Below are positions 1 to 8,263 of a stretch of DNA of 64,000 nt, one piece after another. The stretch is taken from contig JAGASN010000002.1 of assembly GCA_017847875.1 (NCBI GenBank), forward strand, positions 62,001 through 126,000, given 5' to 3'. Position numbers and translations under genes: made by a program. The notes below the pieces were generated by a model, which saw only the letters and a list, made by a program, of their open reading frames with translations, did no database searches and was not told the DNA's origin. The stretch's first letter is position 1, and the number at the start of each line of letters is the position of its first letter. The DNA comes from Oscillospiraceae bacterium. Lineage in GTDB: Bacteria; Bacillota; Clostridia; Oscillospirales; Ruminococcaceae.

Positions 1-220
1 CCGGCTTGGTGCAAAGCTGCCACTGGGTTTCAAGGCGGCGAACTTCGATCGAACCTTCGAATTTTTCATATTTTGTTTTAAGACTTTCGAGAACCGCAAC
101 AGCGGCATCCTCATCGATTTCCATTGCCATTGCAACAACTTTTTGGTCAACCGGTTCCCCGCCGGCAAAAAGAATTGCTTCGGCTATTTTTTCATATTGT
201 TCCAGCTGCAGTTTCGTCAC
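1..220 (-). CDS. scpB: Segregation and condensation protein B, 5' part only (runs off the left edge)
   Basis: This is the N-terminal piece of ScpB, the winged-helix kleisin partner of SMC-ScpA in chromosome condensation and segregation. About 73 residues are visible. They begin MTKLQLEQYEKIAEAILFA and include the G-G-E-P-V segment typical of the first ScpB winged helix. The gene overlaps the 3' end of scpA by 29 bases, the usual translationally coupled arrangement. I chose a GTG start at 220; the preceding AAAGAGG sits too close to it for a standard spacer, so the exact start is unsure. The C-terminus lies outside the window. Confidence 0.82.
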   Translation of the reverse strand, partial: MTKLQLEQYEKIAEAILFAGGEPVDQKVVAMAMEIDEDAAVAVLESLKTKYEKFEGSIEVRRLETQWQLCTKP

Positions 221-944
221 CCTCTTTCTGTTTTTTTCGCTTCAGGTTTTTGCCGAGTTCAACGTTGTTTTCTTCATCAACGCTTATTCTTCCGTTTTTT
301 ACAAGTTCAAGAACCGCAAGGAACATTGCGACGCTTTCGCTTCTTGTTGAACCGGAAAAAAGTTCGTTCCATTTGAGCTTTGTGCGCTTATAAAGGCGTT
401 TTAAAAGGATTATTGCTCTTGAGGGAACGGATATAAGTTTTTTATGAACAACGCCGCTGAAGGCCTCTACGGGCGGCGGAAGCTTACGCTGTTTTCTTCC
501 AAGGGCGGAAAGATATGCTTTGAGGATATCTTCCGGCTGATGAATTCTTGTATAAGTGTTATCCGCTTCAACAGGCATCGGTTTTCTTGAAAAAACGCTG
601 TTTCCGCAAAATCTTTCCTTAAGTTCCGCGGCAACAAGCTTGCAGGCCTGATATTCGATAAGTTCTCCCTGGAGTTCCTGGCGGAGTTTTTCGCCTTCGT
701 CATCATAACGCGGAAGAAGCATTGCGGTTTTTATATAAACAAGCCTTGCGGCCATTTCGAGAAATTCCGCCGCGCCTTCCATATCATCGAAGTTTTCGAT
801 ATCTTTTATGGATTGGGTATATTGCTCCAGAAGTTCCGAAATGTTTATATCGCAGATATTAAGTTTGTGCTTTTGAATAAGAAAAAGCAGGAGGTCAAGA
901 GGTCCTTCAAAAGCCTCCAGCTTATAATTAAGTTTTTCGCTCAA
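192..944 (-). CDS. scpA: Segregation and condensation protein A (kleisin)
   Basis: ScpA is the kleisin subunit of the bacterial SMC condensin, bridging SMC heads and binding ScpB. The 250-residue length is normal. The N-terminal segment Y-K-L-E-A-F-E-G-P-L-D-L-L-L-x-L-I-x-K-x-K is the diagnostic kleisin SMC-binding motif (residues 7-27), followed by the I-D-I-x-I-S-E-L-type helix. The start is TTG at 944, eight bases after GGAG. It lies 15 bases behind the M50 protease gene and overlaps scpB, so the three form one minus-strand unit. Nothing is odd except the TTG start. Confidence 0.95.
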   Translation of the reverse strand: MSEKLNYKLEAFEGPLDLLLFLIQKHKLNICDINISELLEQYTQSIKDIENFDDMEGAAEFLEMAARLVYIKTAMLLPRYDDEGEKLRQELQGELIEYQACKLVAAELKERFCGNSVFSRKPMPVEADNTYTRIHQPEDILKAYLSALGRKQRKLPPPVEAFSGVVHKKLISVPSRAIILLKRLYKRTKLKWNELFSGSTRSESVAMFLAVLELVKNGRISVDEENNVELGKNLKRKKQKEGDETAAGTI

Positions 945-959
945 AATTCTATCTCCAAA

Positions 960-1652
960 TTAAAATTTAATTGCAAGAATGGCTGTGAGCCAATCGATCG
1001 GTCTTGTTGCAAAATCAAGGATTCCGGTCACCGCGTTGCTTACAAAACTTATGGGACCGTCAAGGATTCCGAACCAAAGAGCAACAAGCAAAGCTATGAA
1101 AATTATGTTTTCATACTGCATGATTTTGAAATAAATTCTCTGCGGAAGAAAATAAGTTGCAATTCTTGAACCGTCGAGAGGCGGAATCGGAATAAGGTTG
1201 AAAACGCCGAGGGTTATATTTATGCTTATCATATAAAGCAAAAAGGTCTGGATCGTTGCAAAAAACGCGCCGGAAGCTCCCATATATGCGGGAATGTAAC
1301 TTAACTTATAAAGAACCATTGAAAGGAAAGCAAGTCCGATATTCGAAAGCGGACCCGCAAGGGAAGAAAGCATCATTCCCTTTTTCGGGTTTTCAAAATT
1401 GAGCGGATCGATCGGAACCGGTTTTGCCCAGCCGAAACCGAAAAGGATTATTGCAAGAGTTCCGATAGGGTCGAAATGGGCAAGCGGATTAAGGGTAAGT
1501 CTTCCCTGCCTGTAAGCGGTATTATCTCCCATTCTGTAAGCGGCATAGCCATGGGCACATTCGTGTATCGGAAGCGCAATAAGCGCAACAATCAATCTTA
1601 TTACAAGAAGATAGACAGCGGATTGGATTCCGCCGGAAAGAACAGAAGGCAT
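960..1652 (-). CDS. Site-2 protease family M50 membrane metalloprotease
   Basis: This is a 230-residue polytopic membrane protein of the small M50B type (YwhC/FtsH-independent site-2 proteases). The zinc-binding HECAH sits at residues 30-34 inside a hydrophobic helix. A second site, N-L-I-P-I-P-P-L-D-G-S-R, supplies the third ligand aspartate. No PDZ domain is present, unlike the RseP homologue at 16.4 kb. Its substrate cannot be read from the sequence. It is first in a unit with scpA and scpB, an arrangement common in Clostridia. The ATG at 1652 follows AAAGGAG. Confidence 0.9.
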   Translation of the reverse strand: MPSVLSGGIQSAVYLLVIRLIVALIALPIHECAHGYAAYRMGDNTAYRQGRLTLNPLAHFDPIGTLAIILFGFGWAKPVPIDPLNFENPKKGMMLSSLAGPLSNIGLAFLSMVLYKLSYIPAYMGASGAFFATIQTFLLYMISINITLGVFNLIPIPPLDGSRIATYFLPQRIYFKIMQYENIIFIALLVALWFGILDGPISFVSNAVTGILDFATRPIDWLTAILAIKF

Positions 1653-1690
1653 TTGTTTCTCCTTTATTTAAACATAGTTACTTATAATAT

Positions 1691-1719
1691 ATTATATAGG
1701 AAAATCTTTCTTATTACAA
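1691..1719 (-). promoter_or_regulatory. Sigma-A-type promoter for the M50-scpA-scpB unit
   Basis: On the minus strand, TTGTAA (1714-1719) and TATAAT (1691-1696) are separated by 17 bases, about 40 bases upstream of the protease start codon. Confidence 0.65.
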
Positions 1720-1833
1720 GGAGAAAGAAGGCGGTTTTTGTTAAAGAGAGGTAAAATTTTTATTAACCGAAGATAAAGTTCCGTTTAAAATTAAAAAAAC
1801 ATTAAAATAATTGGAAAAATTGCCGATAAATAC

Positions 1834-1862
1834 TTGCTTTTTTCGTGAATGTTTGATATAAT
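1834..1862 (+). promoter_or_regulatory. Sigma-A-type promoter for rpmB
   Basis: TTGCTT (1834-1839), a 17-base spacer and TATAAT (1857-1862) lie 40 bases before the rpmB start. A strong GGAGGTG ribosome binding site is at 1891-1897. Confidence 0.75.
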
Positions 1863-1902
1863 ACGAACGTTGACTTTCTGATAGAACAAAGGAGGTGCCA
1901 CT

Positions 1903-2091
1903 ATGGCCAAATGTGATTTCTGCGGAAAAGGTGTTAGCTTTGGTATCAAAGTATCCCACTCCCACAGACGTTCCAACAGAACCTGGAAAGCTAACGTTCG
2001 TCGCGTAAAAGCTCTTGTTGATGGCAAACCTTGCCACGTATATGCATGCACTCGCTGCCTGCGTTCCGGTAAAGTTACCCGCGCTATCTGA
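1903..2091 (+). CDS. rpmB: 50S ribosomal protein L28
   Basis: This 62-residue basic protein is L28, a structural protein of the large ribosomal subunit. It begins MAKCDFCGKGVSFG and carries S-H-S-H-R-R-S-N-R-T-W-K, the hallmark rRNA-binding stretch. Two Cys pairs, C-x2-C near the N-terminus and C-x-R-C-L-R near the C-terminus, mark the zinc-binding (C+) form. It is a monocistronic plus-strand gene with its own promoter, surrounded by minus-strand genes and closed by strong hairpins. Confidence 0.97.
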   Translation: MAKCDFCGKGVSFGIKVSHSHRRSNRTWKANVRRVKALVDGKPCHVYACTRCLRSGKVTRAI

Positions 2092-2116
2092 TTTTTTAAT
2101 CTAAAGTAGCTTCTTT

Positions 2117-2141
2117 CTCCCGGAAAAGCGCTTTTCGGGAG
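2117..2141. terminator. GC-rich hairpin after rpmB
   Basis: CTCCCG and CGGGAG flank GAAAAGCGCTTTT in a near-perfect palindrome with one bulge. The following T tract is weak (TATTTT), so it may be only an auxiliary terminator. Confidence 0.5.
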
Positions 2142-2180
2142 TATTTTCAGTGTTCGAACACAATATTTTAACATGTTAAC

Positions 2181-2216
2181 AAAAAAAGAGCAGTCGGAAA
2201 CGACTGCTCTTTTTTT
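2181..2216. terminator. Bidirectional intrinsic terminator
   Basis: A 10-bp stem, AGAGCAGTCG/CGACTGCTCT, with a GAAA loop is flanked by A7 on one side and T6 on the other. Confidence 0.9.
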
Positions 2217-2230
2217 GGATTTTCAATATA

Positions 2231-2259
2231 AAAAGGCGGTCATTGACCGCCTTTTTTTG
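2231..2259. terminator. Intrinsic terminator at the end of the plsY-side operon
   Basis: GGCGGTC/GACCGCC stem (2235-2251) flanked by A and T runs. It lies just after the 93-residue membrane protein gene on the minus strand. Confidence 0.85.
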
Positions 2260-2264
2260 TTTCA

Positions 2265-2546
2265 TTATTCGCTTTCGTCTTCGTCTTCTCCGGAATCTTC
2301 TCCGTTAAGAATTCCGTGAACTCTTTTTGCGCCGAAGAAGAAAATAAGCGCAGGGAAAACAACATACATTCCGAAAACCGGCCAAAGTTCTCCCCTTTTT
2401 TCCGCAGGCACGGAAACATACATTCCCACACCGAGCCAGATGAAAAAAGCAAAAACAACGAAGGTTATAACCGCCGTTGCGGTTATTCTTTTTGCTTTTT
2501 TTGAAAGCATTATTTTTTTGATTTCAGGAAATTTTTCTTTGATCAT
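2265..2546 (-). CDS. Small membrane protein of unknown function, two predicted TM helices
   Basis: I do not recognise this 93-residue protein. It has a basic amphipathic N-terminus (MIKEKFPEIKKIMLSKKAKR), two hydrophobic segments (about residues 23-47 and 58-73) and a very acidic tail ending in D-E-D-E-S-E. Its ATG overlaps the plsY stop by four bases, so it is translationally coupled to plsY and is probably the last gene of the DUF512-der-plsY operon. In other Clostridia gpsA often follows plsY; it is absent here. Confidence 0.7.
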   Translation of the reverse strand: MIKEKFPEIKKIMLSKKAKRITATAVITFVVFAFFIWLGVGMYVSVPAEKRGELWPVFGMYVVFPALIFFFGAKRVHGILNGEDSGEDEDESE

Positions 2547-3199
2547 TTGTTTTTTCTCCCGAAAGAAGGTTCTGTTCCGCTTCTTAAACGTTTTATATTA
2601 TCCCTATGGGCATAGAAAACCAAAAGCGCCATTAAAAGCGACATTACGGTATATGGAACAACTTCTCCGAAAAAGCTTCTTCCCTGAAGGAAAAGAACCA
2701 CAAAGTTGAGTACCGGATAGAGCGAAGCACCGCAAAGGCAAACCGCCGAAACGATTTTTATAATAAAAACCATTGGCGCAATTCCGATTGCGATTGTTAC
2801 AAAAGCGATCCAGTTGAGAACAAACATTGCGCCGAGGGCGGTTGCAATTCCCTTTCCGCCTTTGAATCCGAAATAAAGCGGATAGATATGCCCAAGCATT
2901 ACAAAGAGCGCCGCAATATATGCAAGGTCGAGGTTCATCTGAAGGCTTTTTCCGATTTCGCGCGCAATAAAAACAACAATTGCGCCTTTTAAAAAGTCTC
3001 CGACAAAAGTCCAGGTTGCGGCTCTTTTTCCGAAAGTGCGAAGCATATTCGTCATTCCGGCGTTTCCGCTTCCGTAATCGCGGATATCTTTTGATTTATG
3101 AAATTTTGAAATAAGGATTGCCATATTAAGGCTTCCTATAAGATAGGAAATGACCGCTGTGGCAACATAAACAAAAATCATATTTGGAAATTCGTTCAA
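2543..3199 (-). CDS. plsY: Acyl-phosphate:glycerol-3-phosphate acyltransferase
   Basis: PlsY transfers the acyl chain of acyl-phosphate to sn-glycerol-3-phosphate, the first step of phosphatidic acid synthesis, in the membrane. The 218 residues contain the conserved loops S-G-N-A-G-M-T-N (motif 1) and F-K-G-G-K-G-I-A-T (motif 2), plus several TM helices. The start is TTG at 3199, eight bases after GGAGG. It is 30 bases behind der. The downstream phospholipid enzyme CdsA is encoded separately at 18.7 kb. Confidence 0.95.
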   Translation of the reverse strand: MNEFPNMIFVYVATAVISYLIGSLNMAILISKFHKSKDIRDYGSGNAGMTNMLRTFGKRAATWTFVGDFLKGAIVVFIAREIGKSLQMNLDLAYIAALFVMLGHIYPLYFGFKGGKGIATALGAMFVLNWIAFVTIAIGIAPMVFIIKIVSAVCLCGASLYPVLNFVVLFLQGRSFFGEVVPYTVMSLLMALLVFYAHRDNIKRLRSGTEPSFGRKNK

Positions 3200-3228
3200 G
3201 GTTTTATCCTCCGAATGAATAAAAAGAA

Positions 3229-4557
3229 TCAGCCTTTGTCGTTTCCGCGTTCGCGGATTACCATTTTGATGGGCGTTCCGGTAAGACCGAAGGTTTCTCT
3301 TATCTGGTTTTCAAGATAACGCTGGTAAGAGAAATGGAAAAGATCCGCGCGGTTGCAGAAAGTTACAAAAGTCGGCGGGTTGGTGGAAGCCTGGGTCATA
3401 TAATAAATCTTCAGGCGTTTGCCTTTATCGGAAGGCGGCTGGACTTTTGCGGTTGCGTAAGCAAGCATATCGTTGAGCATACCGGTGGAAATTCTTCTGC
3501 AGTTCTGTTCCCTTGTTGAAACAATGAGCTCAAAGAGTTTGTTTATTCTCTGACCGGTTTTTGCGGAAATGAAAACAAAAGGAGCATAGGACATGAAGCT
3601 GAAATCCGTCTGGAGCTTTTTGGTGAATTCGCTCATGGTGTTGGTTTCTTTTTCAATTGCGTCCCATTTGTTGATTGCGATTACGCAGGCTTTTCCCTGT
3701 TCATGGGCATAACCGGCAACTTTGCTGTCCTGTTCGGTGAATCCTTCGGTTGCATCGATCATAATTACGCAAACGTCGCTGCGGTCAACCGCCATATAAG
3801 AACGGAGAACGCTGTATTTTTCAATCTCGTTATCAACCCTGCTTTTGCGGCGGATACCTGCGGTATCGATGAGAACGAATTTTCCGTATTCATTTTCAAC
3901 TTCGGTATCGGTTGCGTCGCGGGTTGTTCCCGCCATATCCGCAACGATAACCCTTTCTTCGCCGGCAATTTTATTGACAAGGCTGCTTTTTCCAACGTTC
4001 GGTTTTCCGATGATGGCTACTTTTATTGTATCATCGTCTTCATCGTCTTCTTTGTCGAAATCGATATATTTGAAACATTCGTCAAGAAGGTCGCCGGTTC
4101 CGTTACCATGAACGGAAGAAACCGGGAACGGATCGCCGAGACCGAGGTTATAGAATTCATAGAATTCAGGCGGCGGTTCGCCGATTCTGTCGCATTTGTT
4201 TACGCAAAGGACAACGGGTTTTCCGCTTTTGAGAAGCATTGCGGCAATATCCGCATCGTTTGCGGTAACGCCGGAATGAAGGTCGGTTACAAGAATTATA
4301 ACATCGGCGCTTTCGATAGCAACGTTTGCCTGCGCTCTCATTTTGGAAAGTATGCCGTCATCGGTTTTGGGTTCGATACCGCCGGTATCGACAAGCATTA
4401 CCGTTTTGTTGAGCCATTCACATTCGCAGTAGATTCTGTCCCTTGTTACGCCGGGGGTATCTTCAACAATTGCAAGGCGTTTTCCGGTAAGCTTATTGAA
4501 AAGGGTGGATTTTCCCACGTTGGGGCGACCCACTATTGCAATAATCGGTTTTGCCAT
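3229..4557 (-). CDS. der: Ribosome biogenesis GTPase Der (EngA)
   Basis: Der is a double-GTPase needed for 50S subunit maturation. The 442 residues hold two G domains. The first has GRPNVGKS at 10-17, then D-T-G-G and N-K-C-D; the second has GKPNVGKS, D-T-A-G-I and N-K-W-D. They are followed by the KH-like C-terminal domain. An acidic linker (D-K-E-D-D-E-D-D-D) separates the two G domains. The ATG at 4557 follows GGAGG by nine bases. The neighbours DUF512 and plsY are a standard Clostridia arrangement. Confidence 0.97.
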   Translation of the reverse strand: MAKPIIAIVGRPNVGKSTLFNKLTGKRLAIVEDTPGVTRDRIYCECEWLNKTVMLVDTGGIEPKTDDGILSKMRAQANVAIESADVIILVTDLHSGVTANDADIAAMLLKSGKPVVLCVNKCDRIGEPPPEFYEFYNLGLGDPFPVSSVHGNGTGDLLDECFKYIDFDKEDDEDDDTIKVAIIGKPNVGKSSLVNKIAGEERVIVADMAGTTRDATDTEVENEYGKFVLIDTAGIRRKSRVDNEIEKYSVLRSYMAVDRSDVCVIMIDATEGFTEQDSKVAGYAHEQGKACVIAINKWDAIEKETNTMSEFTKKLQTDFSFMSYAPFVFISAKTGQRINKLFELIVSTREQNCRRISTGMLNDMLAYATAKVQPPSDKGKRLKIYYMTQASTNPPTFVTFCNRADLFHFSYQRYLENQIRETFGLTGTPIKMVIRERGNDKG

Positions 4558-4581
4558 TTTTATATTCCTCCAAACGGAATT

Positions 4582-5916
4582 TTATCCGTAAATTACATCA
4601 CATTCGTCTTCATCATCTTCCCCGAGCATTGCGCAGAGAAGTTTATATCCATCGTTCGGAACCATGAGCACGGGTGTTTCAAGTTCGTGCTCAACCCATT
4701 CGGGAGTGGTATCGTCGATGAATTTGTCGTGCTCATAGCGAAGGGTGCTTTCGCAAATGAGCACCGCGTCGCCGTTTTCTCTTCCTTTAAGCTGTTTTGC
4801 TATATCGCCGCCGGTGAGAAGTCCGGTAACGGTTATTTTTTCGCCGAAGAATTCGTTTTCCATCGGCAGAACATCGATTTTAAGGCCCTTATAGCGCTTT
4901 TCCGCCGCATCCGCAAGTTCTCTTATGGTGGAAAAAGCAGCTTTGCCTGTGGGAATTGTCACATGGCGGTCATATTCCCCTTCGGGAAAATAATCAAGCG
5001 CTTCGTAAAAATCGTGTTTCAGCAAAGCGCAAAGGCCTACGCCGTCCTCAAGCTGGGTAAATTCGCCGTAATATTCATATTCCGGGAACGGAAGTTCCGC
5101 TTTGATGAAAAATTCATCCGCGGCATAGAAAACCGGTTCGCCGTATTTTTCCATACATTCCGCACGGAATTCATCAACGATTTTTATAACCTCAAGAGAG
5201 CCTTCCTTATCAAAAGGAGTAAGCTTCGGAAGACCGGCCCTGCATTTTGTGAGCCCGACGGGAACGCAAACGGCGCTTTCGACGGAAGGACCGAGTTTTT
5301 CAACTTCGCTGAAGCTGTAGCGAAGTTCTTCCCCATCGTTTATTCCCGGGCAGAGAACAAACTGGAGATGAAGGGTTATTCCCGCTTCCGCCATTTTTTT
5401 GAGATAATCAAGAGAATCCGCCGCATGGGGGTTTTTCATCATCTCGACCCTGAGTTTCGGGTTCATTGTATGGACGGAAACATTTATCGGAGAAAGGCGC
5501 ATTTTTATGATTCGGTCAATGTCCTCTTCCTCAAGGTTTGTAAGAGTTACATAGTTTCCGAAAAGGAAGCCAAGTCGGGAATCGTCATCTTTAAAATAAA
5601 GAGTTTTTCTCATTCCCGGAGGCATCTGGTCGATGAAGCAGAAAACGCATTTGTTTTTGCAGGAATGTTCCTTATCCATAAGATAGTTTTCAAAATCAAG
5701 ACCGAGGTCTTCATATTCCTGTTTTTCAACCTTTACAAAACGGGTTTCGCCGTTTTTCAAAAGCTCGATCTCAAGCTTTTTATCGGTCATATAAAAGCGG
5801 TAATCCAGAACGTCTTTTATATGATTTCCGTTTATTGAAACAAGGCTTTCGCCGGAAATAATTCCCGCTTTTTCCGCCGGGGAGTTTTTTTCAACAGATG
5901 AGATAAGAACCGGCAA
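4582..5916 (-). CDS. DUF512 family radical SAM/PDZ protein
   Basis: This 444-residue protein belongs to the DUF512 family, a conserved clostridial and cyanobacterial group of putative Fe-S oxidoreductases of unknown reaction. Residues 1-60 form a PDZ-like fold (S-P-A-E-K-A-G-I-I-S-G-E). A radical SAM core follows, with cysteines at 86, 90 and 93 (C-x3-C-x2-C), then the DUF512 C-terminal domain. The start is TTG at 5916, six bases after AGGAGGG. It leads the operon with der, which suggests a link to ribosome or tRNA function, but that is inference. Confidence 0.88.
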   Translation of the reverse strand: MPVLISSVEKNSPAEKAGIISGESLVSINGNHIKDVLDYRFYMTDKKLEIELLKNGETRFVKVEKQEYEDLGLDFENYLMDKEHSCKNKCVFCFIDQMPPGMRKTLYFKDDDSRLGFLFGNYVTLTNLEEEDIDRIIKMRLSPINVSVHTMNPKLRVEMMKNPHAADSLDYLKKMAEAGITLHLQFVLCPGINDGEELRYSFSEVEKLGPSVESAVCVPVGLTKCRAGLPKLTPFDKEGSLEVIKIVDEFRAECMEKYGEPVFYAADEFFIKAELPFPEYEYYGEFTQLEDGVGLCALLKHDFYEALDYFPEGEYDRHVTIPTGKAAFSTIRELADAAEKRYKGLKIDVLPMENEFFGEKITVTGLLTGGDIAKQLKGRENGDAVLICESTLRYEHDKFIDDTTPEWVEHELETPVLMVPNDGYKLLCAMLGEDDEDECDVIYG

Positions 5917-5997
5917 CGCGCGCCCTCCTTTCGGAATAAAATGTTTACATTATATTATAACAAATTAAATTTGTTTTTTCCATAGTTTTATTTGCAA

Positions 5998-6480
5998 TTA
6001 TTCTTTATAAACAAAGTGTTTTGTTCCTTTTCCGAGTTCGGAAAGAAGTTTTGCGGAATCGGAAGGATAAATTTCAAGTTCCGCGGTTTTTTCAACCGGG
6101 ACCCAATGAAACTCGAGTTCAAAATTTCTGCCCTCAATATGTTCTTTTGCCATGAACATTCCGTCTTTAGGAATATTATCATCGGTAATTTCTATTGAAT
6201 AATAAAGACAAATTTGGTGACAGGGGCTTTCTCCCCAGGGAAAAAATGCTTCCGCAACCCATTCAAGTTCTCCAACGGAGATATCCGCGCCGATTTCTTC
6301 CCTGAATTCGCGGATAAGGGTTTCCTCATTGGTTTCGCCGAATTCAACGTGACCGCCCGGAAAGGCATAAAAATCTTCGTTGGTCGGCTTTTGCAAAAGA
6401 ACTTTGCCGTCCTGAACGGCAATTCCCGCAACACGGTATGAAAAAACGAAACCGTCTTTTCTGAAAAGAATATCGGACAA
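5998..6480 (-). CDS. NUDIX hydrolase
   Basis: This 160-residue NUDIX protein hydrolyses a nucleoside diphosphate-linked substrate that cannot be specified. The NUDIX box is clear: G-G-H-V-E-F-G-E-T-x5-R-E-F-R-E-E-I-G. I start it at TTG 6480, seven bases after GGAGG, giving MSDILFRKDGFVFSYRVAGI. The longer open frame upstream only translates a palindromic repeat (6503-6569). The gene stands alone on the minus strand between DUF512 and rpmF. Confidence 0.85.
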   Translation of the reverse strand: MSDILFRKDGFVFSYRVAGIAVQDGKVLLQKPTNEDFYAFPGGHVEFGETNEETLIREFREEIGADISVGELEWVAEAFFPWGESPCHQICLYYSIEITDDNIPKDGMFMAKEHIEGRNFELEFHWVPVEKTAELEIYPSDSAKLLSELGKGTKHFVYKE

Positions 6481-6502
6481 AACAGCACCTCCAGTATATA
6501 CA

Positions 6503-6569
6503 CCTCGTCCGACTTTTTGACCGAAAACGGTCAAAAAGCCACCTTTCCCCCAAGGGGAAAGCTTATAAG
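6503..6569. repeat. Two-hairpin palindromic repeat element upstream of the NUDIX gene
   Basis: Two perfect hairpins lie in tandem: TTTTTGACCG-AAAA-CGGTCAAAAA (6514-6537) and CTTTCCCC-CAA-GGGGAAAG (6543-6561), preceded by CCTCGTCCGAC. The architecture matches the repeats at 43.2, 51.9 and 56.9-57.4 kb: hairpin, short linker, second hairpin, then a G/C-rich tail. Confidence 0.7.
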
Positions 6570-6577
6570 GTTGCAAC

Positions 6578-6605
6578 AAAAAAGAGAGGATCTTTCGACC
6601 CTCTC
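6578..6605 (-). terminator. Terminator of the DUF177-rpmF operon
   Basis: On the minus strand GAGAGGGTC-GAAA-GATCCTCTC (one G-U pair) is followed by T6, fifteen bases after the rpmF stop. Confidence 0.85.
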
Positions 6606-6619
6606 CTGTTTTGCAAAGA

Positions 6620-6805
6620 TTATGCTTCTTCGACTTTGACGACTTCTCTACCTTTGTAGTATCCGCAATTCTGGCATACTACGTGGGGAGTTTTGAGTTC
6701 GCCGCACTGGGGGCATTTGCAGAATGCCGGGGCAGAGAGCTTCCAAACATTGGAACGTCTTGTATTTTTTCTTGCTTTAGAAACCTTTCTCTTCGGTACC
6801 GCCAT
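6620..6805 (-). CDS. rpmF: 50S ribosomal protein L32
   Basis: L32 is a small zinc-binding protein of the large subunit. The 61 residues start [19 protein letters not shown], the family signature. They contain C-P-Q-C and C-Q-N-C, the four zinc ligands. The start ATG at 6805 is placed by a strong AAGGAGGTG. It follows the DUF177 gene by about 30 bases, the conserved yceD-rpmF pair, and ends in a terminator. Confidence 0.97.
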   Translation of the reverse strand: MAVPKRKVSKARKNTRRSNVWKLSAPAFCKCPQCGELKTPHVVCQNCGYYKGREVVKVEEA

Positions 6806-6834
6806 GATGAGCACCTCCTTAACAGAATTAGTTC

Positions 6835-7335
6835 TTAGCTGTCGAGCAGCATTTTTAATTTTTCAAGGCGGGGGTCGATCTGCTTTTGATTACAATTGCA
6901 GGTCTTTTCGTTTAAATCCGATCCGCACACGGGACAGAGCCCTTTGCAGTCTTCGCGGCAAAGAAGCTGGAACGGAATTTCGAGCGTAACATCGGTCATA
7001 ACAAGCTCGTCCATATCGATCATGCCCGTCGGCACAAGGATATAGTCATCGTTTTCATCACCGGATTCAAGCTCGCGCGCGAGCCAATGCTCAAATTCAT
7101 ATTCAGTTTCTTTGGATGTTTCCTTGCCGCATCTGTCACAGTTATATTCAAGCACAGCGGTAGCCCTGTACTTCAATGTAACCAAGCCGGAGCGGTTTTT
7201 GAAAACGCCGCTTATCCGCACAGGGGAACAAAAAATTTTCTGTCCCCAAATATCCGTTTCCGACAAATCAACTTCGGCGGAAAGCGGAATCTCTGTGCCT
7301 GGCGCATCGAACAATTCTTTAATATCAATAATCAT
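6835..7335 (-). CDS. DUF177 (YceD-type) protein, rRNA accumulation factor
   Basis: This 167-residue protein is the DUF177 partner usually encoded directly before rpmF and linked to 23S rRNA accumulation. It starts [13 protein letters not shown], has N-C-D-R-C in the middle and C-P-V-C-G-S-D-L-N plus C-N-C near the end, and closes with D-P-R-L-E-K-L-K-x-L, the classic DUF177 tail. The ATG at 7335 follows GAGGG and lies about 22 bases after the predicted transcription start, so the leader is very short. Confidence 0.9.
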   Translation of the reverse strand: MIIDIKELFDAPGTEIPLSAEVDLSETDIWGQKIFCSPVRISGVFKNRSGLVTLKYRATAVLEYNCDRCGKETSKETEYEFEHWLARELESGDENDDYILVPTGMIDMDELVMTDVTLEIPFQLLCREDCKGLCPVCGSDLNEKTCNCNQKQIDPRLEKLKMLLDS

Positions 7336-7363
7336 AGTAATCCCTCGCAACGCCACGGAAATT

Positions 7364-7392
7364 ATTATATCTTGATAATATGCTTTTGTCAA
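7364..7392 (-). promoter_or_regulatory. Consensus sigma-A promoter for DUF177-rpmF
   Basis: On the minus strand, perfect TTGACA (7387-7392) and TATAAT (7364-7369) are 17 bases apart. This is one of the two strongest promoters in the window. Confidence 0.88.
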
Positions 7393-7495
7393 GCGGTTTC
7401 AGCCGTTTTTTGGCAATTTTTCGCATAAAATCATAACATTAGAATTCTATCACAGCCAAAGGAAAAATGCAAACCTTTTTTGAAAAGTTTTTTAA

Positions 7496-8182
7496 TTATT
7501 TTTTCTGAAAATCAATTCCGCTTGCCGCAAGGGAAACAAAATCATCTTCCGCAAAAATAATGTGGTCAACAAGTTCAATTCCTATGGTTTTAAGAAGCGA
7601 ATATATTTCTTCGGTAAGAAAAATATCCTCCGCGGAAGGAACCGCAAAACCCCTCGGGTGGTTATGCGCAAGAATTACTCTTGTTGCGTCAACGCGCATT
7701 GCTTCTTCCATAATCTTTCTTTTTGAAAGATTAGCTCTGTCGGCTTCCCCTTCCGCAACAATTTTGCAGGAAACGATTTTATTTTTGTTATCAAGAGAAG
7801 CAAGCATTACCGTTTCAACGGTTCTTCCGACAAATTTCGGCATAAGATAATTCCCGATATCGTTATAGCTGCCTATAACGTTTACCGCTTCCGCCTTATC
7901 CTCAAGATATTTTCTCGCAACCTGCGGTATCATTGAAATAAGAACTGCGGTGTTTTCGGTTATTCCATCGACCTTCATAAGTTCTTCCGGCTTTGCGTCA
8001 AAAACGCCGGAAAGACTTCCGAAACGGTTTATAAGTCTATGCGCAAGAGGGTTGGTATCTTTTCTCGGAACGCTGTAAAAAAGCAGAAGTTCCAGAACGT
8101 TATGCGGTTCAAAATCATCAAGTCCGCTTTTTATAAAACGGGCTTTAAGTCTTTTTCTGTGTCCGTCATGTTCACAAGGCAA
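7496..8182 (-). CDS. radC: RadC/YsxA family JAB-domain protein
   Basis: RadC-family proteins have an N-terminal helix-hairpin-helix and a C-terminal JAB1/MPN metal-binding domain; the historical DNA repair name is doubtful. Here H-N-H-P-R-G-x-x-x-P-S-x-x-D gives the metal-binding H-x-H-x7-S-x2-D pattern. The N-terminal H-D-G-H-R-K-R-L-K-A-R-F is typical. I favour TTG at 8182, which is well spaced from AAGGAG; GTG at 8194 abuts that ribosome binding site. About 228 residues, normal for the family. It is divergent from the pseudouridine synthase gene. Confidence 0.88.
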   Translation of the reverse strand: MPCEHDGHRKRLKARFIKSGLDDFEPHNVLELLLFYSVPRKDTNPLAHRLINRFGSLSGVFDAKPEELMKVDGITENTAVLISMIPQVARKYLEDKAEAVNVIGSYNDIGNYLMPKFVGRTVETVMLASLDNKNKIVSCKIVAEGEADRANLSKRKIMEEAMRVDATRVILAHNHPRGFAVPSAEDIFLTEEIYSLLKTIGIELVDHIIFAEDDFVSLAASGIDFQKK

Positions 8183-8204
8183 AGCTTTTTTCACTCCTTT
8201 TCTC

Positions 8205-8233
8205 TTGATAAATCCGAAAGAAGATATTATACT
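8205..8233 (+). promoter_or_regulatory. Sigma-A-type promoter for the pseudouridine synthase
   Basis: TTGATA (8205-8210), a 17-base spacer and TATACT (8228-8233) lie 30 bases before the ATG. Confidence 0.65.
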
Positions 8234-8263
8234 TTAGCTATATTATTTCATCGAGGTATTTTA

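Noticed and set aside
3703-5838. A 711-codon open frame on the plus strand opposite der and DUF512
   Set aside because: It is antisense to two well-recognised conserved genes. Its openness follows from their strong codon bias; the translation is low-complexity and has no recognisable domain.
6481-6579. Extended N-terminus of the NUDIX protein
   Set aside because: The extra residues translate a palindromic repeat; a TTG with GGAGG at 6480 gives the normal family start.
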